Shown: positions 1-13,029 of the stretch, one piece after another
Layout of the letters: each line of letters starts with the position of its first letter
Numbering within the stretch: position 1 is the stretch's first letter
Position numbers and translations under genes: made by a program
The notes under the pieces: generated by a model
Database searches by the model: none
Seen by the model: only the letters and a program-made list of their open reading frames with translations
What the model was told of the DNA's origin: nothing
Source: Bugula neritina
Lineage: Eukaryota > Bryozoa > Gymnolaemata > Cheilostomatida > Bugulidae
Reading direction: 5' to 3'
DNA: 64,000 bases
Assembly (NCBI GenBank): GCA_964035545.1
Contig: OZ037765.1
Coordinates: 28,012,004 to 28,076,003 of the forward strand

Positions 1-179
1 AAACTTTGAGACAAAATTTTTACCAACAAAATATTATAATACTTCTTTAACATTTGCCAGCAAATTGGAAACAATTGTATAAAGTAAAATTCTAAAAACA
101 ATAAATTGATTTTAAATTAGATCATTTTAAACAAATTTTTAAATAATATAACCATAGGTATGAAGAAACCTGGACCTAC

Positions 180-3100
180 CGATGGAGTTAAGACTGGATA
201 ATCCAGAGTACAGTTTAATTCTGCATTGTACTCAGCTAGAGAGTGGTAAGTGAAATGTTCCACCAACTTCTGGACTGAAGCAAACTCATATGGCTCAGAG
301 AAACCATAGCGCCCATTTTTATGGTAAATTTTGATGAGTCGATTCTTGCTTCCCTTCCTGAAGACAGCAAAACACCCTCAAAATTGGAATTTTGAATCAA
401 ATGATAAATAATAGCTAAAAGAATCAAAAGAAAGTACAATACTTTATACTGAGATTTATCAACAAAATAAACTACATAATCACTATTCTTGCACAGTAAA
501 GGGGAAACATTACCTTAGAGTGAGAGTATAGTCTCCTTTTGTAGCATGAGTGGTGGCTCTTCTGACCAGAAAAGTTCCATCAGGTGTACCATTCAGCTGA
601 TCATGCACTTCCTCTCTATAAACAAAAATGTACCAAACTAACAGAAAACCAGAAAACACCCAACCAGAAATGAGAACTGTACTATATGTACTAACACCAA
701 GACAGGATTTAGCACAAAGCAACTTACTTTGAAATGTCACCCCAAAACCATTTACACTTCTCCAAACTTTCATCAGCTGACACAGGTCTAGCAGATGCTA
801 AAATATAAACCAACAAATTTAGCTTTTTTATAGAAAGCATAAGAATATTTTGCCAAAAACACGTCACTGCAAATTTTGCTAAACAATAGCATAAAAACTG
901 ATAAAAATATTATAAAAAACGAAGAGCAGAAAGTTACCAAACTTACAGTCTTTGTTTTCGTTGACAGCGTGTGTAAAGACGTAATCTAGAATCTTCAAAT
1001 GGTATTGTGTGTTGTAAGTAAGATTCCTGCCGAATGAAACAATGAATATCAATTACCCACCAGTTCTACTCATTAAAGTGAATCAGACATACAAGTTGAA
1101 ACAAATATTCAATTACAACTATCAATACAAAAAAAAAACAATTAAAAATAACAGACATAAAAGCACTAAAAAACTTTACTGCAAAAGAGTGTTTTATAAT
1201 ACTTCTATTATTTGAAACATTCAACATGGTAGCTGAAACTTTAGCTTGACAATAACATTCATCAAAATAATGTTATTTGTTTCAAGAAGTGATCTGTTCA
1301 TAAATTCCATGTTACCTGCTCTAAACTATCAACTCTTCTCATTATATAAAATAATTCAGACTGCATTAGTAAAACCTCATCGCAACAACATTTGTAAATT
1401 AACTTGATAAGTGATGTTGTACAGAGAACCACTGGTACTATGTATATGGTAGAACCACTGGTAGTATATGGCAGAACCACTAGTAGTATATGGTAGAACC
1501 ACTGGTAGTATATGACAAAACCACTGGTAGTATATGGCAGAACCACTAGTAGTATATGGTAGAACCACTGGTAGTATATGGTAGAACCACTGGTAGTATA
1601 TGGTAGAACCACTGGTAGTATATGGCAGAACCACTGGTAGTATATGGCAGAACCACTGGTAGTATATGGTAGAACCACTGGTAGTATGACAGAACCACTG
1701 GTAGTATATGGTAGAACCACTGGTAGTATATGGTAGAACCACTGGTAGTATATGGTAGAACTACTGGTAGTATATGGTAGAACCACTGGTGGTATATGAC
1801 AGAACCACTGGTAGTATATGGTAGAACCACTGGTAGTATACGACAGAACCACTGGGAGTATATGACAGAACCACTGGTAGTATATGCAGAACTTACATAA
1901 TGTTTTCCCAGGAAGGTCGTAGTATTATGTGACAGAACACTTGAAGTAGTCTTGAATGAGAGTCAGCTTTCAGATTCTTGTCACTTGTAATTGTGAAGAA
2001 ATGAGTCATCAGGTAACGCAACATGGAGTTGTGGTCTCCTGAAAGCTCATTTACTAAACTGATAATAGTTTTATTGCTAGCGTTAGCGTCTTCTTCTTCT
2101 ACAAATAAGTAACAAAGCTCTTGAAAATTATCGGATTTCAAAGTAAAAAAACACATTTCAAAGCAATTCAGTTTGAAATTATCCAAGTTTTACTAACTTC
2201 GAATGAAAAAACAAAAACCCTGATTCCTACTGCACACTATTCCACACTATAAACTCAAGCTGGCAAAAGTTGTCCTTTCTAACATTGATAAGGTCAACAA
2301 CAATGATATGGAAAGCCTTATTGTGACATAAAAATCACATGTAAAAAACAAGAACAAATAGACCATACCCCCTACTTATATGCCCACTATACCATATACT
2401 AATTATACCGTATACTAATTATACCGTATACTAACTATACTTTATACTAACTATACTGTATATTGACTATACTTTATACTAACTATACTGTATATTGACT
2501 ATACCGTATACTAACTATACCGTATACTAACTATACCGTATACTAACTATACCGTATACTAATTATACCGTATACTAACTATACCGTATACTAACTATAC
2601 TGTATACTAACTATACTGCGTTGACAAAGTCGAGATACACAAATGAGAAACATCTAAAAATGTTTTAAATCCTTTACTAGTCGTAGTGAAGCTTCTCCTA
2701 TCTACATGCAAGATGTTTAGTATAAGTTCTACAATTGAAAGTAATAAACTGTGGGAGAGTATTGTGTTGCACATACTCTAATCCAATTCTTTTTCATTTA
2801 AAATACTTAAAAGCTAAACTTTTAGATCCACAGAAAAAGACTGGTTAAGTTTTTGCCTTTTAATAGTAAAAGTAGTAAAGACAAGTTTGAGTTGAAACAT
2901 AGAGACTTACTAGCTGCAGCAATGAATCTATCATAATACTCAGTGGGTATGAGGGAGTTCTCCAGCTCCCTCAAGTATTTCTTAACTATTCCACCAATAA
3001 CCTGAGGCTTATAGTCTGAGAGACTGGCACTCATAACATCACCTGCAATGAGCACACCATATATGATATTCTCATGAAAATATCTATCCAACTGCAGCTA

Positions 3101-6100
3101 TTTCACAATAAACCATCATATAGTCAAGTGTTGTTTATACATATTAGATTTTTTACTCAGTGGGCATGTGTGACATAGTAATAGTAGCATATTATATTAT
3201 CAGTATAATACTATAATCTCGTCCAGTGAAACCAGTACAAATGCATAATATTATGGTGCGCCCCGAGACAGACAAAGAAGATCCAATAACCGCAAGTTAA
3301 AAGATAACAATAAACTATCACCATGACAAAGATGTCACTGGAAAATAATGAGTTATAGATATGATTTTGATAGGAATAATGAATACATGCTTCACTGAAC
3401 AGCTAATAATGCGACTGGTTTGCTGGACATTAAAACAAATTAGAATTCCGACAGTATTGTCAGTATTCAATGCTAGCAAGTTAAAAGTTCATTATTCAAA
3501 TGCCTTTATGACTCTCAACTCTTAACATTATTGAATTTATTAATATCATTTCCCCATACATAATCTACAGGACTCAATCTACTTAGCACAATATCGCCTA
3601 TAAATGAAATGAATTCCGTATCTATAATACAATCTTCAAAGTTCAGCCATGATTGATGACTATTGGATATAATTAAGAGAATTTCAGCTCTTCAACTCCC
3701 TCCATATTATATAAAGATCAAAAATAATACTTAGATAATCTAAGCATAATGTAATTGTTACATTAAATTATTGTGTGCAGTCAGGGGGTTGGGCTATTGA
3801 ACAAAAACATGAAGCTGGCCAGCTGTACTGCATGCAACTACCTTATTATCTTAAGATGAGCAGCAAGATGTAAACTCATCTCCTTGTTGAACAATTTTGG
3901 TAAAAAAGTGAATTGTTACAACTACTTGCAGGTCTTATTGATAAATAATATTTATCGATTGGGCACAGAAGTTAAACTTTTTCAATCCTGCTCAACTTAA
4001 TGCAAATACAGGCTCCATTCTGACATTAGATTTTCACAAAACTCGATTATATAGGGCACCAAATTGACTTTAAGAGATTGCATGGATTTATGAGATGAAG
4101 TATTTACCAGCTTTTTCCAGAGCATTCTTGAGCTCAACCATGGACTTGGTAGGTACTGGTGTTCTATAGAAAGCATCCCATTCAGCCTCTACAAGTAAGA
4201 CAATCTCCTTGTTACAAACGTCTGAAGATTGAAGGGCAAACAATCTGCACAGGTGCTCTTAGACTAAAAACTGTAATCATTTGTTTTCGACCATGACAGT
4301 TATTTTTGAACATGAATAATATGAAAGGTTTGCTTTGCAGGAGCAAATATAAATCAAATTCGTATAAATTTCTTATTTATTTTACCTCCGGCGCCAACTC
4401 TACGTTCAATCTCATCGATACAAACGCGCAACACATCCGGTACAGCTCCGTCTTTACTTGAACGACAGTGACTTTCTAAGTCTATTCCAAAAAGAGGCTC
4501 TACAATAGACAACAGACAAGTTGCAACAACATAAACATCTCATTTATATTCTCTGAAATACATTAACTCTGCACCATCATAATGCCCTGCGCCTTTACCT
4601 TTATTAGAGCTTTGCTGCCCTCTTCCAGAAAGCTGAGTTTCGCCACAAGCGGGAACCTTCCCTTGTTTACATTGCCGATGTATAGACAGACCACACACTG
4701 CATAAATTACAAGAATATGTTACCCGAGTACAGACGAGTCAAGCTCTAGCAAGAGTTAGCATTGTTGCTTATATGACTGGTAACTACATGACTGGTTACT
4801 ACATGACTGGCTACTATATGACTGGTTACTATATGGCTGGTTACTATATGACTGGTTACTAATGACTGTTAACTGAGTAGATAGCCAACAGATAGAGTGA
4901 ACTTGAGTCTCACTATGCACTCAGACTGGTGACAGTCAGTGAAGGTCAATATTAATCTAAAAACATTTTACAGTGACTAAATTATCATCATGTCAACATT
5001 TCAGATTCCAAGAGTGATTTTCTATAGAAGTTTAGTAACATGTTTGAAGTAACTTACACAAACTAAAAACTAAGATATTTTCCATAGCCATCTTTAACTC
5101 TCTTTAAATGTTTATTGCCAAAATTAATATAACCCTTTAACTAAAACTATAGAGTGACAAACGTCTTTCATGAGAAAACCTATCAGCTATCACATTAGCC
5201 AGTATAGCACTTGGCATATAGGTCAACAAACCTACAAAGCATTCTTAAAAACTGTTAATATGCGTGATAGACTCGTGTTAGCCTCAACTGCTAGGTGATA
5301 TATCAAACAGAAATAACCAGCATCCCTGAATGAACTATTCACGAGACAAGACCATGAACATTGGCTGAAATGGCTGATCAATTGGGCATTAACCTTTAGT
5401 GTCCAGACTGGAGTTCAGACTCCACTCCAATCTAAAGGCTAAACACTTCGTTATTACTCTGGTAAGTATACCATGATTACATAACAGGATTATTACAATA
5501 TATAATACTAGGTTCTATTTATAGAGTCTAGACAGACACATGGCCGAATACTCAATTATCTAGCATTTATGGCTGAAACTAATTATCCTGGTTACAACCA
5601 AGAAATGTATCACACCCCAACATAAATTGTGTCTACTTGCAAAAGGCTATAATTTTAAACTGGTATGTGAAAGAAGTAAAATGAAAACTGTTCAGCCTGT
5701 GCTTGCCAACTTTATGCTCTTCAAAAATCGCCATTCGTTCACTTTTACAGAGTGTTGCGTTACCAAAGGATCTGTGAGTAAAATGCTTTTTACCGATAGC
5801 AATGACTTTAGGAAATCACTTTTGAGTTTGAGAATTTTAAGAGCAAAAATATTATTTGAAATCTTTGGAGCGTCTTCAAAGTCAGGAAACCAGAATTTAA
5901 AATTCTAAAATCAATTTATGGCAAATCTCTCGATCGATTTATTTCCTATATTCAAACACAAATATTGTATAAATACTTAAGAGAGATGCAAATGTAACTA
6001 TAAAAAGATAACACATGCAAATGAATATTAATGACAGTCGACAGGAAGTTGGGTTTGTAAAGATAGGCCGTATGCAATCAAAGAGTTTATTAAACATCTA

Positions 6101-9100
6101 GGCTGCATGATAGATGAAGCTATTTATACCTTTGCACTGTAGACCTTGGCGGATTATACCATACAAGTACTTGTTACACTTGTGACACCTTTGTACTGTG
6201 TTAAATGTATGCTCATATAATTCATGTTCAGTCTCATCACTAGTACACTCCATGCTCTCTCCTATTGCACTTCCTTCCAACTACACAATATAGAATCATA
6301 TTACAACATTAAGTGTGATACCAAACGTAGTCTAAAAAATGGAGAAAATACTACGCAACTATTGCCTTTAATTTATTAGTGTAAACTATTTCATTTTATA
6401 CAAAACTATGGTTGAAGGCATTTCAAGAAACATTGCAAATTGCCAACACATTATTGATTTAGCAATAGTTTTGTTGATATATATATACTTGATAAAAATA
6501 AACTATGTGCTTCAATTAATTTTATACACTTAGGCAACAAGCTAATAAAAAAGAACTTGCAAAGGTATAGATTTCCAATGACAATGTGTTTATGTGAACC
6601 GGTGATGCTACAAGATACCTGTTCCCGGCCGCAAAGCTCATCTATACAGATCATCATTGATTGTCTGTGGAAGTCGTCGTCCATGCCTAGTTTCTACAAG
6701 GTTGGAAAACTATGATGAATTAAATTGAATGAGTATAAAGTAACAGGCCTGCTGTGAATACTAGAATAGAGGCTACAACTTTACATAAAGTTCTATGTAA
6801 ACTTGAAACATTTTTAGTGTAAAACTTTAATTTTGAAATAGTTTTGATTCAACTGGAGGTGAAGTATTGAAAGAGAAAAGTATTTGTTGAAACTCACCAA
6901 TAATCCATCATCGGTCAGGCTGACCAACGTTTGCCCGTCTACTTTTTGGCGTTTGAAAGATTCCACATAATTGCACATGTTTACAACAGCCATCCATTCT
7001 ATGACATGCTTATTGGACCACTCTTTTACCGGCTGCAAAAGAAAACCCGAACCCACATACAAAAGTGTCTCCGAAGTTTCGAGATGTTTTGGTAATACGG
7101 ACATAATTTTAGGTCCTAAATACATACCTGCATAGTCTGTGCTCAAAAGTAAATTTTTACATTTTCTAAATATTATAAGGAGTAAAACTGAAGGCAAATG
7201 TATAATAAGAAACATAAACTAAACAGAAACCAGTGAACTTGATGTAAGATAATTAACACTTGAGGAATAACAGGGCCAGTGTGGCCCTTTAAACTCAAAA
7301 GGCATGACTAATAACAATCGCAGATACACCTGGTAATTGGCTGTGGCTGCATGCTTCAATGAGTTACTTTTTAGTGCTATCAGTTTATTATAGACAAAAA
7401 ACAAAGTAATAAAATTCTAGCCTGTGGCTGGATTTAGTCTGCATGCAGTCTGACACAAGTACACAACTTTTAGCAGCTTATTCACACGCTGACTTATTCA
7501 CTGCTGACAGACAGTTGTGACAGCAGCAAATATGTCTGCTTCACTTCATTGATAAAACCTAACATGGAGCAATTATTTCATGTCTAGCCAGACCAAAAGG
7601 CGTGTTATATTGACCCAGTAAGCAAGCACCCTGTAGTCATGGTGACCATTACTCTTCAAGTAGCAATTTCAAAAACAGGCAAAATGAAGTGCATTAAGAT
7701 GTTGGATGTACACTGGAAATGAAACAAAGACCAACCAGTTTACTACTGATGCTACGCAGACTTCTACAAGAATATACTCATGGAAATAACCAGGCGGGAT
7801 TAAGAACTTAATATAATAAATAGTACACCTGCAGCTAAATCAGTGTTAATTTGCCTTATAGACATGTTACACTGTATACACTTATTAGTTTAGCATAATT
7901 TATTAATTAAAATAGGATTTTTAATAACATAGAATTAAAAACTTTTGGAGTACTAGACTATTTACTCACTATAATAACCATAAAACTCTACTCATATAAC
8001 CACAATGTTGAGATCCAAAACAATGAACTGACTGAAAAACTGGGGTTACGAAGGACTAACAGTTTAAGATGACATGAAATTAATTGGAAAATAATATAAT
8101 TCCTAATTACTTTCAATAATGTGAAATTATTTTCCTGAGCTTTACATTAGTTAGCATAGATATAACACAACTGCAATATAAATTTTGTAAGCATTGTGAA
8201 GTGGCGAAAACAATTGGAAATGGCCGTGTTACATTTTTTTTATATTAATTTTGACATTTGTTATCTGATTTTCATTAAATATTTGGTAATGAGACTAGTT
8301 AGTTTACTTTTATGAAGACTTTCAAGAGAATTTGCACCGTTACCTGAGAAGAAGGTGCCAGATCTACAGGGAGCTTTTTAGTTTTGGCATCGCAAGGAGT
8401 TCCAGATTTCTGCACTATTTCAGCACAGGACTGATGGAAACAGGCGGAGCAAGCTGTGGAAACAGCAACACATTAGTAAACGGGTATTAATGTGAAAATT
8501 GTGTTTTCCGAGAATGCTGAACAATATATACATATATACACGATATATACATACAAATAAGTTCACATGATCAAACCTATTACTACCTATATGCATATTA
8601 ATTACTACTAGAGGCATTTACACGATTACTATAATATATTTATAAAAATATGTGCACCTTCAAAAAATTATATATATTGATAAAATTATTTGATATAAAG
8701 TAGCAATAGCAAAGGTGCAGTGAGACAGACAAAAGAGAGGCTGGAAGAATACCTTCACACTTCATAGCAGGAGTGTCAAATCCCCAGATATAATCTTGGC
8801 CTACAACAATACACCAGTATACACAGCTATAACCTTCAGATGCAGTGCAGAGTATATGCACACTTCCCACATGATTAGCATTGTAGTCACTGCTAACTAT
8901 AACATTGTAGTGTTATAGTATAATAATATGCTAGTGAGTACATCTTTGTTAATTAAGTAAACAGTATAATGCCAATTAGGTAGACTCAGAACTGGCAGAG
9001 TCTATAAAGTGAGTTTGAATGCCATCATTACGCTACGCAAGTATACTTATATCTGATTAAAGGAAATAATTAAATATGTTCTAAAAGAGACTGTAAAGAG

Positions 9101-12100
9101 TCCAGTTATTAAAAGAAAAACGTCAAATTTCAAGTGACTTCATTTTTCAGAGCTGACAAGCAGATGGAAAAAGATATAATAACTTAAATATTGAAATTTT
9201 TAATCACTGAGAGATTAATAGAAAACGTTAACTGTTATTAAAATTCCTGGCAGACTGGATAACATTAATTTGATTTTATCCACTTGACATGAAGGTTTTC
9301 AGGATTTCTAGAGATGATTGATTGAGGGCAATGAGACAGCAGTGCTAATGAAACAGATTAGACTACTTCAATTTCGTATACTGGCAGAGATCAAAGGTTG
9401 GCCTCTACAAACTAAGAGTCAGTAGACCAACAGTCAGTAGATATGTTATCTCTCTGAGACCTGAATTTTCAGCTCTGAAAACTATTTTAGATTAGTGAAT
9501 ATAAAATATCTATAAAATTCCATTTTGTGAATTAAGCTTGTTCCACCAGTTTAGAAGTTCACATGGAGTTGTGACATGTAACTGTAATTGTTCAAAAATA
9601 TTTTCATAGAACAAATTGAAGTTGAAGTCATACCAAATGAAAAAAGATCAAAATAATATTCCTTAATCTTAAAAGGAGCACAAAATCAAGATTTAACTGT
9701 CAGGATTAGTATTTTGGTTGAGTTTTATATATTGTCAACTTCTCTCAACACTACTATTAATACTATGCACCTATATTGTAAAATTTATCAACAGATGATA
9801 AATTAATTTCTAATTTTATCCTACCTGCTTATTAAAATTGACCAAATCTGGCATTCAAAACAAAACATAATATTATTCTAATTCCTCAATACCGTTGGCA
9901 TGATATAAACTATTTTCAATACTATGAAACAAAAATACAAGTTGCATTATTTTATAAACATATACTTACATAAATTGCATAATATTGCAGGTTTTGCAAA
10001 GTATGCAGTAACAAGTCTGTGGGGTCTGGGAGCCACTGAAATAAAACGACACCAGAGATGATAACATTGAAACCAGAACAGTGTTTGCAATTGTACATTT
10101 TTAATAAAAGTGAGTGAAAAAGTATTGCGGAGGTAATTTAGTGTTTGTCACTGATTTAAAAATGTTTCCTTTATTTTTAGTTAGAATTCGGCAGATAATT
10201 TTGCATGGTATACTAGCAGTTTCAACAAAATATTTTATAGCATAGCTACACAAAAAATGGCATAAACAGACTGATCTGGCATGTGATACTTGTTACTACA
10301 ATTATAAATACAATTCGTAGATCAATATGATTAAAATAATTTCATCTGGTCTATCATCAAGATAAATGTTATATAATATTCACTCGAATAATATTGATTT
10401 TGCCAAATGGTTTTTGTGTTTACAATGCATTCCATAGTAAGTGTATCAACCACAGGTTTATTTCAAACTATATTAATATACAAGAAATTGACTTATAAAT
10501 ATATAATAGTAATAATATGGTGTCATATTGATATTCATACTGTTGATAGCAAAACATGAGCAATGTGTTAGAAGAAACAAACCTGCTGGTAGAAACTGAA
10601 AGATAAATATTATAGAATTGTCTACAAGAAACTAATTAATCATTGGTTGATAAAAATAAATTTAGCTTAGCAGAATAAATTCCACAGCACAGTAAGCTAC
10701 CAGCTACTTTGCGTGTAGCATAGCATTTGAACGACCACCATTACAACAGGCAGACGGATAATAAACTATGCACGCTTTTGATTGGCTAGCTACTAGTTAT
10801 GACTAGTTTCCATCTGACCGACTGGGTGTGAGTCAGTTCATAGTGAAGAATATGCTGCATAGGCAAATACAAGACACTAGTAATACTATTGGTAAACTAT
10901 ATAATTTACACATAATACACAAGTGAACTTTTAATACCCAGCAACAATAAAGTTCGTTCTAATACAGAAATGAGTGAATACAAAGCAACATTACAAAACT
11001 TGTTTATAATGATGAATGGGGTCAAGAGTTGTCTCAAAGGATGGGGAGATAACTCCTTGACTTTGACAGCCTGAAAATTAACAATTCATCAACCAAGGAA
11101 GTTATTGCACAGATCTGTTAGAGCTATGAATGTGAAGTCAAAATGCTTTAAACCAACAGAGATGTAAATGTAACCAGAGATAACAACAGACCCCAGTTCA
11201 AAAATCAATATACTATATTTAGGTTCTTGACAGTTTTCCAGGTTATAATTAGTAAAAATTCTGAAGTGTGCAAAATTATTTAGTTTAGTCTAGTTTCACA
11301 ATATAGATGCAAAATGTTGATTAAAACATATAAACTATAATAAATATATGCCCAATATAAAAGCACATACAATCTTATATGTATATACTTAGTATGTGCA
11401 CTAAATGTGTAGGATTAATGAAGTAATGGAAGAGAATAATTAGGGTAGGCTAAATTTACTAAGTGAAATGGTGGAATTGATTGCTCTGAAATATTTGAAA
11501 TAGCAGTTAATCTAATGTGTTTTCACATTTTTCATATTAAAAAATTCAACACAATTGGATTTATAATCCACTTTAGATACCTTCTAATGCCAGCTTTTTG
11601 TTGAATAAAATTTTGTTACAGGAAATCTAGAGCTTTTACTCACTTCTATTGCTGGACTATCTAATAATCTAATAACCTACTTGCTTAGAGCTGTAGAAAA
11701 TGAAAAGGGCTAACAAGATTTAAATTATTTCAAATATATTTTCATTTAATAGAAATTCTATATTCACAGACTAACAAAACTTCCGATACACGTACTAGCA
11801 TGCAAAACATTTCTCCACCAGCAGCTAAATATTTCCAGCCCCATTTTTTGCCCATTCCAAATATATACCAGCAAGACCAAAGCCTTTCTACAAGCTTTTT
11901 AAATCACAATTAATGAGACTGAATTTCGTCTTACCTTCAATGAATCTGAGAAAATTGCCAGGCACATATCCTGTTATACTGGTAGAGCGGTTAAATCCTA
12001 TGAGCCATACTTTGGGGTTTTTAAAATCCACAGAGGATGGCAGTGACGAAACTGGCACTTCCACGACATCACCTAAAATCATAGATGACGAAAAAGATTT

Positions 12101-12261
12101 GAAAAAATTAAATATGCAACAAGCTCTAAAACCGCATTTCATATTTGAAGAAGGTTTGTGTGTAATTTACCTTCTGAAATAGGATTTGGATCAAACCCCT
12201 CAGTATCATCAGGTCCCTCAAAGTCACAAACAACTTTGTATACATAAATTTCACCAGCCAT
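180..12261 (-). CDS. PIK3R1: PI3-kinase regulatory subunit p85-like, 5' part (SH3-C1-SAM-C1-RhoGAP-nSH2), runs off left edge
   Basis: Adaptor that binds and restrains the class IA PI3K catalytic subunit and docks it to phosphotyrosine receptors. I trace 17 exons in a continuous frame (624 codons): 12261-12171, 12072-11935, 10035-9970, 8800-8753, 8453-8344, 7032-6898, 6693-6619, 6280-6130, 4697-4599, 4499-4386, 4188-4108, 3042-2911, 2098-1897, 1026-947, 797-728, 615-514, 357-180. Domains: SH3 (about residues 5-75), C1 (82-135), SAM (152-220), C1 (240-289), RhoGAP/BH (about 305-507, with Arg351 in FYRTP at the arginine-finger position and YLREL), nSH2 (about 524-620; FLVR Arg549, motifs [14 protein letters not shown]). 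The nSH2 matches vertebrate p85 closely. The last visible exon ends in phase 0 at a GTAGGT donor, so iSH2 and cSH2 should lie beyond base 1. The C1-SAM-C1 segment is absent from human p85 alpha. Start: ATG in a good SH3 N-terminus; no upstream exon was looked for beyond the spacer. Confidence 0.93.
1426..1890. repeat. 22-bp minisatellite, about 21 copies, in a p85 intron
   Basis: Tandem array of a 22-bp unit with core CCACTGGTAGTATATGG. Copies vary at a few positions (GGTAGA, GGCAGA, GACAGA) and one copy is shortened. It lies in the intron between the RhoGAP exon ending at 1897 and the exon starting at 1026, and on the minus strand begins within about 10 bases of the GTAAGT donor. Because 22 is not a multiple of 3, several long overlapping open frames cross it; these are repeat artefacts. 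Confidence 0.95.
2388..2622. repeat. 16-bp minisatellite (ACTATACCGTATACTA), about 14 copies, p85 intron
   Basis: Tandem copies of a 16-bp unit, ACTATACCGTATACTA with C/T and A/C variants (for example ACTATACTTTATACTA). The unit contains the short palindromes GTATAC and TATA. It sits in the intron between the RhoGAP exons at 2911-3042 and 1897-2098. Confidence 0.9.
4762..4868. repeat. Short 16-bp tandem repeat (ATGACTGGTTACTATA), about 6-7 copies, p85 intron
   Basis: About six to seven imperfect copies of ATGACTGGTTACTATA, with T/C changes. They lie in the intron just 5' (on the minus strand) of the exon carrying the second half of the second C1 domain (4697-4599). Confidence 0.85.
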
Positions 12262-12382
12262 GTGACTTGCTCATTACTTCATGCATGAAGTAAAATAAAA
12301 CTGTAGAATTTCAGAGGAGATCCATAGAAATGAGTGACACTAAAAAATACGAAAAAAATAGAAAAGCCTGACAACAGACCAA

Positions 12383-13029
12383 GTAAAACTCAGCCAATCA
12401 GGGGTGCGTACCACTCTCTAAAATCTCACCATTATAACTTTCATCAATTTCTGCAAGTTCAAGTGTGAAATGCATGTGTTCAAAAATTTGTTGTGCAACT
12501 TTTATTGCATGCATTATTTTATTTCATATCTTAAACTGATAAGTCTTGTGTTCATTTTTCAAAATGTTTGAATCAAGTGTTCAAAAGACTCAATTAAAAA
12601 TTGCATGTCTCCAAAAATACCCTGGCACAGTTTACCACAGTCCCAGCTGTTGCTGCATAACATAAAGATTATTCTTTTATTGACATAGTTGTGAGTGAGT
12701 TGATTGTTTTGACAGTTGGGTAATAGTGAAACACTAAAGTTGTGCACAACTCAGATGGGCAGGATTTTACCTGACCAGTTGATGCTTGTACCAGGGTGTT
12801 TTTGCAGATATGTTACTAGTTGCATCTTTTAAACACTTAATACAAAAATTTTGAAAAATTAACTCAAAACTCATGAATTTAAGATATGAAATAAAATAAT
12901 GCATGCAATAAAAGTTGCACAACTAATTTTCGAAAGAATTCACTTTGTACTTGAATTTGCAGAATTTTATATAAGTTGCTATGGTGAGATTTTAGAGATG
13001 GTACAAACCCTTGATTGGCTGAGTTTTAC
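12383..13029. mobile_element. Foldback / long-TIR MITE-like element upstream of p85
   Basis: Two inverted arms of roughly 180 bases, about 12383-12570 and 12840-13029, enclose a spacer of about 270 bases. Both outer ends start GTAAAACTCAGCCAATCA. The arms share TCTAAAATCTCACCAT and the highly conserved stretch GTTGTGCAACTTTTATTGCA read in opposite directions. No transposase frame is present in the spacer, and I could not recognise a target-site duplication. It ends about 120 bases upstream of the p85 start codon, so it may lie in or next to its promoter or 5' UTR. Confidence 0.8.

Noticed and set aside
1298-1852. 184-, 121- and 94-codon frames rich in YTTSGS and YQWF
   Set aside because: Translations of the 22-bp minisatellite in a p85 intron; three frames give the same periodic peptide.
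10583-10595. 13-base micro-exon between C1 and SH3 exons of p85 (between a TTTCAG and a GTTTGT)
   Set aside because: Including it shifts the frame and destroys the C1 domain; the direct splice 11935 to 10035 keeps it.
11005-11070. Possible extra p85 exon with a TTTTCAG acceptor and an open frame
   Set aside because: Its only nearby donors leave a phase that does not fit the following C1 exon.
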